A stretch of DNA of 9,886 nucleotides from assembly GCA_009936895.1 (NCBI GenBank), contig JAACDS010000377.1:1-9886 (forward strand), given 5' to 3'. Origin of the DNA: Pseudomonadota bacterium. Its GTDB lineage: Bacteria; Pseudomonadota; Gammaproteobacteria; Pseudomonadales; Azotimanducaceae. The notes beneath the pieces were generated by a model. It was not told the origin of the DNA, did no database searches, and saw nothing but the letters and a program-made list of their open reading frames with translations. Positions 6,372 through 9,886 of the stretch are shown here, piece by piece; the stretch's first letter is position 1, and every line of letters starts with the position of its first letter. Both the position numbers and the translations under genes were made by a program.

Positions 6372-7184
6372 ATGACTCTCAAACGGTCTATTTTTTGCCT
6401 AATCACTTCACTCGGGCTTTTTGCCACGCTTTCAGGCGAGAGCGATTCAAAAGCATTGGGCGACACTTTGACTATGCCCACAGAGCAGACCAATGCCATC
6501 ATCCAGCAAAGCCCCATGCCTGACCTTGGAAAAGGGCGACTCGCAAGAATTCTCACCCGTTATTACAACGACGGCTTAGGGGGCGCCGAGCAATGGGATC
6601 AAATTTCGAGCCTCAAGCTAAGCGGGACACTCAAACTTGAGGAGGCTGTGCTTGAGCTGAATGCCTACCAAAAGAAACCAGATCTCATAAAGATGATGAT
6701 CCGTGACAATCGGAGTCATCAGGTGTTGGTGTACGACGGCACGAATGCTTGGAAAAAAATAACTGGGAACAAAACCGAGCCAGAATCGATGAAAGAGTCC
6801 GAGGCGAGACGCTTCAAACACAGCTCGCTCCTTGGTAGCCATCTACTTTATCCCTATGCGAGGGGAAAAGAGATCGAATATGTCGATACCGTTCCGACCG
6901 AAGGTTACATTTGCCACCAGATCCGCGTGACGCTCGATAGCGGCTACCAAGTTGATTATTTCATCGATATACGCACGTATCTTCAGCGTAAAGTTGTCCA
7001 CCTTGACCTTCGTAGCGGCCTTGTGAATAGCATCGTATATAAGAATTATGTCCGTGAGCTTGGTATGCCTATTGCGAAGGAGGTCGAGAGCTTTGAAAAT
7101 GGAGAATGGGTTAGTAAGCTCACGCTTAATGACTTTAAAGTGAACTCAGGCGTCATGCCATGGATGTTTAAGATGAACCATTAG
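6372..7184 (+). CDS. Exported LolA-like protein (outer-membrane lipoprotein-sorting family)
   Basis: I prefer the ATG at 6372 over the in-frame ATG at 6342, because it places a clean signal peptide at the amino end: MTLKR, then IFCLITSLGLFATL, with cleavage likely near LSG-ES or SKA-LG. No lipobox is seen. The 270-residue protein then has the pattern of COG2834-like LolA-fold proteins: WDQISSLKLSGTLKL, a region with KKPDLIKMMIRD, YDGTNAWKK, and DSGYQVDYFIDIRTYLQRKV, which form the curved beta-sheet in known members. Such proteins act in the periplasm and are thought to bind lipid or lipoprotein acyl chains. True LolA function is not shown, because no LolB or LolCDE genes are adjacent. The gene is divergent from the gspF-like gene and no Shine-Dalgarno is present. 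Confidence 0.75.
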   Translation: MTLKRSIFCLITSLGLFATLSGESDSKALGDTLTMPTEQTNAIIQQSPMPDLGKGRLARILTRYYNDGLGGAEQWDQISSLKLSGTLKLEEAVLELNAYQKKPDLIKMMIRDNRSHQVLVYDGTNAWKKITGNKTEPESMKESEARRFKHSSLLGSHLLYPYARGKEIEYVDTVPTEGYICHQIRVTLDSGYQVDYFIDIRTYLQRKVVHLDLRSGLVNSIVYKNYVRELGMPIAKEVESFENGEWVSKLTLNDFKVNSGVMPWMFKMNH

Positions 7185-7195
7185 GTCTTCTAGAT

Positions 7196-7230
7196 TGTGA
7201 CCATTCATAAATTGTTTACGAAATGTCACA
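7196..7230 (+). other. Interrupted inverted repeat after the LolA-like gene
   Basis: TGTGAC (7196-7201) and GTCACA (7225-7230) are perfect complements. After a two-base internal loop, TTC/GAA can add three more pairs, leaving a 13-nt AT-rich loop. It lies 11 bp after the LolA-like stop. There is no T-run, so it is a possible 3' hairpin or operator in the 132-bp gap before the Nudix gene, not a clear terminator. Confidence 0.25.
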
Positions 7231-7316
7231 TACTTAGGCTCGCTCCTCACAGTAAGGCATAGTAGGTTTTGATTAGTCCAAAAAGACAGCTCATATCATT
7301 CTAGCTAATTACGATC

Positions 7317-7826
7317 ATGCCCGTCACCGATATTTTCGACGTCGTCGATAGAAGCGACAATGTCCTGCGGCAAGAACCACGCTCGGTTGTGCACCGTGAG
7401 GAGCTTCTGCACCGCGCAATCCATGTCTTTGTGTTTAATAAAGCGGGACAAATTTATCTACAACGTCGCTCCATGCGCAAAGATACTGCGCCGGGCAAAT
7501 GGGTGAGTTCCTGCTCCGGGCATGTCGATGCTGGCGAGGACTACGACGAAGCGGCTGGACGAGAACTCATCGAAGAGATCGGCTTGCGCGGTCCTGTTGA
7601 TCTAAAGCGCCTCTTTAAAGAAGCCCCCTGCGAGCCGACTGGCAACGAATTTGTCTGGGTCTACACCTGCCAATCGGAGGGGCCATTCATATTGGACCCA
7701 ATTGAAGTGGTCGAAGGCCGCTGGATTGATTTAGAGGAGTTGAAAAATTGGCTGAGTAATCGCCCACGCGATTTTGCATGGTCCTTCAGTTATCTCTGGG
7801 CGAAATATCTCGATGGCAAATACTAG
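7317..7826 (+). CDS. Nudix hydrolase (IPP isomerase-like/YfcD-like)
   Basis: This is a cytoplasmic Nudix-fold protein of 169 residues. The Nudix box is complete: G68-x5-E74-x7-R82-E83-L-I-E86-E87-I-G89-L, which gives the metal-binding glutamates. The amino part (DVVDRSDNVLRQEPRSVVHREELLHRAIHVFVFN) resembles the isopentenyl-diphosphate isomerase-like subgroup that includes E. coli YfcD. The sequence around GKWVSSCSGHVDAGED differs from the NSVCGHP motif of true type 1 Idi enzymes, so a diphosphate hydrolase of unknown substrate is more likely than an isomerase. It converges with queD, with 8 bp between the stop codons. No Shine-Dalgarno precedes the ATG. Confidence 0.88.
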   Translation: MPVTDIFDVVDRSDNVLRQEPRSVVHREELLHRAIHVFVFNKAGQIYLQRRSMRKDTAPGKWVSSCSGHVDAGEDYDEAAGRELIEEIGLRGPVDLKRLFKEAPCEPTGNEFVWVYTCQSEGPFILDPIEVVEGRWIDLEELKNWLSNRPRDFAWSFSYLWAKYLDGKY

Positions 7827-7839
7827 GATTACGGCTAGT
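7822..7839. other. Short inverted repeat over the two convergent stop codons
   Basis: ACTAG (7822-7826) and CTAGT (7835-7839) are perfect complements separated by 8 bp. They contain the TAG stop of the Nudix gene and, on the other strand, the TAG stop of queD. The stem is short and has no T-run, so a bidirectional terminator role is speculative. Confidence 0.2.
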
Positions 7840-8266
7840 CCGGCAGGTAGGTGGCCGAGTTTTTAGAATCTTCCTCGATCTCGACTTGTGTGACCCAGAC
7901 GCGATCTTCTGTCTGCGCACGCACCATGGGGTTAAAAACTCCATGAAGATGTTGCGCGAGGCCTTCGCAGGAGGTGTTGGGTAAGACGTAAGCCTTAAAG
8001 AGGTGCCCAAATTGAGCAAGGAGGGCTTCGCTCTCCGGGTCGCTCTCATTGAAAAGACAGGCGTGGTCGAGATTTTGGGCGATCCAGGTTTTGAGATATT
8101 TCAAGTCACCAAAGTCGACGACGAAACCGTTGGCATCAGTTTTCTGACAGGCGAAGGTGAGGGTGATTGCCCAGTTATGCCCGTGTATGAGGGAGCAGTG
8201 GCCATTGTGCCGGTGTTGGCGGTGGGCGAAGGGGATGTCGCGGTAGGTTTTGCTACAGGTTAGCAT
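7835..8266 (-). CDS. queD: 6-carboxy-5,6,7,8-tetrahydropterin synthase QueD
   Basis: QueD converts 7,8-dihydroneopterin triphosphate to 6-carboxytetrahydropterin, the first committed step toward 7-deazaguanines (preQ0, queuosine). The 143-residue protein has the zinc histidines H15 (PFAH), H28 and H30 in the QueD-type C-x3-HGH motif with catalytic Cys24. It also has VVDFGDL (49-55), the D67-H68 pair in LDHACLF, and E101 in NTSCEGLA. These match the PTPS/QueD family pattern, and the CxxxHGH spacing favours QueD over biopterin-type PTPS. It lies 60 bp downstream of queC on the same strand, most likely in one operon. The next step enzyme, QueE, is not in the window. Confidence 0.93.
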   Translation of the reverse strand: MLTCSKTYRDIPFAHRQHRHNGHCSLIHGHNWAITLTFACQKTDANGFVVDFGDLKYLKTWIAQNLDHACLFNESDPESEALLAQFGHLFKAYVLPNTSCEGLAQHLHGVFNPMVRAQTEDRVWVTQVEIEEDSKNSATYLPD

Positions 8267-8326
8267 GATATTTAGGAGATGGAATGTGGAATAGGCGCGT
8301 TGGTAGAGATAGGCAGATTTTGATGC

Positions 8327-9028
8327 TCAAAGTCGCCAGTCGTTTGCGCGAAGGTTCGCGACGCTTGGGGCGTTTTCGGCGTAGGGGGTGGGGTCGTTGA
8401 CCTTGGCGAGGTCGAAGGCTTCGCGGCGCTCGATGCAGGTGCCGCAGCGACCGCAGTGGAGGTCGCCGCCCTTGTAGCAAGACCATGTTTTAGCAAAAGG
8501 CACCCTAAGTTCGGCACCGCGGCGCACGATGTCAGCCTTTGTCCAGTCGACGAAAGGGCGGATAAGCTCGACCTTTTCCCAGTCGGCGAGCCTAATCGCG
8601 TTGCTCATCGCATCGGCAAATTCACTACGGCAGTCGGGGTAGATTGCGTGATCACCAGAGTGAGCGGCGTAGGCAATTTGTCCCGCCTTGATCGAGAGAG
8701 CATGACCAGTCGCGACGGAGAGTAAGATCATATTACGATTCGGCACGACCGTACTCTTCATATTCTCTTCCGTGTAGTGCCCTTCGGCGACTTCGATCTC
8801 AGATGAGGTTAGACTGCTACCAGCAAGGAGTGGTTGGAGCGCCGAAAGATTCGCGACGGGCTGGGGAATGTCTAGTTCTTCGCAGATCGCGGCGGCGCGT
8901 TCGAGCTCGCAACGGTGGCGTTGACCGTAGTCCACAGAGAGAGCGTGTAGGTCATGACCTGCCTGACGTAAGGGATAGAGGAGGACGGTCGAATCGAGGC
9001 CTCCAGAATAGACAATGACGGTTTTCAT
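8327..9028 (-). CDS. queC: 7-cyano-7-deazaguanine (preQ0) synthase QueC
   Basis: QueC uses ATP and ammonia to convert 7-carboxy-7-deazaguanine to preQ0. The 233-residue protein is of normal length. It has the PP-loop SGGLDST at 8-14, VDYGQRH at 32-38, VPNRNM at 95-100, HSGDH at 123-127 and YPDCR at 130-134. The zinc cysteines are C184, C192, C195 and C198 in SC-x7-CGRCGTC, so the metal site is intact. The gene is transcribed away from nusA and toward queD. No Shine-Dalgarno sequence precedes its ATG; a six-pair hairpin lies about 30-50 nt upstream. Confidence 0.96.
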   Translation of the reverse strand: MKTVIVYSGGLDSTVLLYPLRQAGHDLHALSVDYGQRHRCELERAAAICEELDIPQPVANLSALQPLLAGSSLTSSEIEVAEGHYTEENMKSTVVPNRNMILLSVATGHALSIKAGQIAYAAHSGDHAIYPDCRSEFADAMSNAIRLADWEKVELIRPFVDWTKADIVRRGAELRVPFAKTWSCYKGGDLHCGRCGTCIERREAFDLAKVNDPTPYAENAPSVANLRANDWRL

Positions 9029-9056
9029 GAATTCAGTGGTGTGCCAGAATGGCGGA

Positions 9057-9081
9057 GCCCTGGGAATTCAGCTAGCAGGGC
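9057..9081 (-). other. Hairpin in the queC leader
   Basis: GCCCTG (9057-9062) and CAGGGC (9076-9081) form six G-C rich pairs around a 13-nt loop that, on the minus strand, reads CTAGCTGAATTCC. It lies 29-53 nt upstream of queC. The CTAGCT loop recalls preQ1 class I riboswitches, but the A-rich tail with CUA that forms the pseudoknot is not found after the stem. I treat it as a hairpin of unknown role. Confidence 0.3.
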
Positions 9082-9182
9082 AAAAGTTAATTGCGGAAGA
9101 TGTGTACGCATTGGATCGCTACAAGCATAAATGAACGGAGTGCGCTTCGATTCTCCGAATTTAATTCCTCTATACAGGTACC

Positions 9183-9210
9183 TTGACAAGGGCTAAGCGC
9201 ACTATATTCT
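9183..9210 (+). promoter_or_regulatory. Sigma-70-type promoter for nusA
   Basis: There is a consensus -35 box TTGACA at 9183-9188, a 16-bp spacer, and the -10 box TATTCT at 9205-9210. Transcription would start near 9217, about 68 nt before the nusA ATG. An AT-rich palindrome, GAATT-T-AATTC (9157-9167), lies at about -60 to -50 and could serve as an UP-like element. The direct repeat TGACAAG occurs at 9184-9190 and 9210-9216. This is the best promoter in the window. Confidence 0.7.
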
Positions 9211-9220
9211 GACAAGTTCA

Positions 9221-9247
9221 CTTTTAAATCTAATAACACTTTAAAAG
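9221..9247 (+). promoter_or_regulatory. Possible antiterminator stem in the nusA leader
   Basis: CTTTTAAA (9221-9228) is an exact complement of TTTAAAAG (9240-9247), with an 11-nt loop. Its 3' arm includes the first five bases (9243-9247) of the terminator stem, so the two structures exclude each other. The stem is mostly A-U and weak on its own, so it would need protein help or kinetic advantage. Confidence 0.4.
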
Positions 9248-9276
9248 CGGGCCTTATGCCTGCTTTTTTTATTTTT
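9243..9276 (+). terminator. Intrinsic terminator immediately upstream of nusA
   Basis: AAAAGCGGGC (9243-9252) pairs with GCCTGCTTTT (9258-9267) over ten pairs including one G-T, around a CTTAT loop. A T-rich tract, seven T, A, five T, follows from 9264 to 9276. This is a textbook Rho-independent terminator reading toward nusA. It ends only 8 bp before the nusA ATG and about 55-60 nt after the predicted transcription start. With no gene on the + strand upstream, it probably acts as an attenuator of nusA. Confidence 0.85.
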
Positions 9277-9284
9277 AGCACCCA

Positions 9285-9886
9285 ATGAGCCACGAAATAC
9301 TATCAGTTTTAGAATACATGGAAAAAGAGAAGGGGATCAGTCGCTCAGACATGATCGAAGCCATCTCGAGTGCGATCGCGAGCGCTGCCCAAAAGGGTGT
9401 CGGTGTGGGTCAAGATATCCGTGTTGAGATTAATCCAAAGACCGGTTCTCTCAAGGCATGGACTGTATTACAGGTCGTGGACTCTGTGGGAGATGATGAT
9501 CTCGAAATCCACGTTGAGAAGGCACGCCAAGTCAACGCGGACGTTCAAGTCGGTGAGACTATCGAGAAGGAAATCGATCCGGCCTATCTCGGTCGTATCG
9601 CCGCGCAGACTGCCCGCCAAGCGATCATGCAGCGCATACGCCAGTTTGAAAAAGACCGTATCTACGATGATTATAAAGACACTGTTGGCGACATCGTCAC
9701 TGGCATCGTCCGTCGCCGCGAGCGCGGCGACTTGGTAGTTGACCTCGGTAAGGCCGAGGCGATCTTGCCACCTCGCGAGCGTGTTCCCGGCGAAGATCAT
9801 GCCCCTGGCGAGAGCATCCGATGCCTACTACTTAAGATCGAGCAGACTAATCGCGGTCCCGATATCATTCTTTCCCGATCTAACCT
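9285..9886 (+). CDS. nusA: Transcription termination/antitermination factor NusA, 3'-truncated
   Basis: NusA binds RNA polymerase and RNA and controls pausing, intrinsic termination and antitermination. The frame runs open from ATG 9285 to the window end, giving 200 codons. The amino-terminal RNAP-binding domain is recognisable: MSHEILSVLEYMEKEKGISRSDMIEAISSAIASAAQK, IDPAYLGRIAAQTARQAIMQRIRQFEKDRIYDDY. An S1 domain follows (VGDIVTGIVRRRERGDLVVDLGKAEAILPPRERVPGE), with IKCLLLKIEQT-like sequence seen here as IRCLLLKIEQTNRGPDIILSRSN. The KH domains lie beyond the edge. rimP, the usual upstream neighbour, is absent, and nusA starts its own transcription unit behind a promoter and terminator. No Shine-Dalgarno is visible; the start codon is chosen because it gives the family's normal amino end. 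Confidence 0.96.
   Translation, partial: MSHEILSVLEYMEKEKGISRSDMIEAISSAIASAAQKGVGVGQDIRVEINPKTGSLKAWTVLQVVDSVGDDDLEIHVEKARQVNADVQVGETIEKEIDPAYLGRIAAQTARQAIMQRIRQFEKDRIYDDYKDTVGDIVTGIVRRRERGDLVVDLGKAEAILPPRERVPGEDHAPGESIRCLLLKIEQTNRGPDIILSRSN

Larger units (their letters stand above)
9029..9284. other. Divergent intergenic region queC/nusA
   Basis: These 256 bp are regulatory rather than coding. From left to right on the + strand they hold a GCCCTG/CAGGGC hairpin in the queC leader (9057-9081), a CGGAG/CTCCG hairpin (9136-9157), the AT-rich palindrome GAATT-T-AATTC (9157-9167), the nusA promoter (9183-9210) and a terminator just before nusA. A 9-bp inverted repeat, AGTGCGCTT (9139-9147) with AAGCGCACT (9195-9203), spans the upstream region and the promoter spacer. 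I did not find a convincing queC promoter or any tRNA or rimP gene. Confidence 0.75.

Noticed and set aside
7196..7230. CRP/FNR-type site from TGTGA and TCACA
   Set aside because: The half-sites are much too far apart for a CRP dimer (6-bp spacing is usual); a hairpin is the simpler reading.
7317..7826. Isopentenyl-diphosphate isomerase (Idi)
   Set aside because: The isomerase active-site motif NSVCGHP is not present, whereas a complete Nudix hydrolase box is.
8003..8263. Open frame on the plus strand inside queD
   Set aside because: It is a shadow of queD, which has all catalytic and zinc residues on the other strand.
9057..9081. preQ1 class I riboswitch before queC
   Set aside because: The stem and CUAGCU loop are suggestive, but no A-rich tail with a complementary CUA follows to form the pseudoknot.
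9136..9167. tRNA gene, because of a TTCGATTC T-loop-like sequence
   Set aside because: The flanking bases do not form a T stem, and no acceptor, D or anticodon arm with correct spacing is present.
9087..9293. Small minus-strand open frame across the nusA promoter region
   Set aside because: It runs through the nusA promoter and terminator, shows no domain, and has no Shine-Dalgarno; regulatory content explains the region better.
1..9886. oriC or DnaA-box cluster near mnmEG
   Set aside because: I found no cluster of TTATCCACA-like boxes or an AT-rich unwinding element, so only proximity to oriC is inferred from parS.
1..9886. Defence island, mobile element or novel multi-gene system
   Set aside because: All genes are housekeeping or common families; no transposase, integrase, toxin-antitoxin, nuclease-helicase or repeat array is visible.

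Overview
The window looks like a piece of a Gram-negative bacterial chromosome. It carries core genes, not phage or plasmid material: a T2SS/type IV pilus inner-membrane protein, an exported LolA-like protein, tRNA wobble-modification enzymes and NusA. The lineage is uncertain. The gene mix, the lack of Shine-Dalgarno sequences and the protein style would suit a Verrucomicrobiota/Opitutae-like organism, but that is only an impression. I see no insertion sequence, phage gene, CRISPR array, rRNA or tRNA.

Left part (1-2837): the 3' portion of mnmE overlaps mnmG by 4 bp (ATGA). The two proteins form the complex that modifies U34 of tRNA. Inside mnmG, in a segment that looks like an extra ~30-40 residue insertion, lie two identical perfect 16-bp palindromes, TGTTCCACGTGGAACA, which match the ParB-binding parS consensus. 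They are 51 bp apart and are both read in the same frame as FHVE(Q/H). This suggests that the mnmE-mnmG locus is also a chromosome-segregation centromere and is probably close to oriC. About 17 nt after mnmG comes a long imperfect hairpin whose G-U pairs fit RNA from the + strand.

Middle part (2838-7184): a PhoB/OmpR-type response regulator and a PhoR-like PAS histidine kinase form a two-component pair. A 115-bp gap between them holds a hairpin, an operator-like palindrome and a -10 box. The kinase gene converges on, and overlaps by 96 bp, a GspF/PilC-family gene on the opposite strand. A LolA-like exported protein gene is divergent from gspF.

Right part (7317-9886): a Nudix hydrolase converges, with 8 bp between stop codons, on a queC-queD pair (7-deazaguanine/queuosine pathway) on the minus strand. 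Divergent from queC is nusA, cut by the window end. The nusA start lies directly behind a strong promoter, a possible antiterminator and a textbook intrinsic terminator. This arrangement predicts transcription attenuation, quite possibly autoregulation by NusA.

The strongest points for follow-up are the twin parS sites inside mnmG, the nusA leader attenuator, the phoR/gspF antisense overlap, the hairpin behind mnmG, and the absence of a recognisable Shine-Dalgarno sequence before all nine visible start codons.
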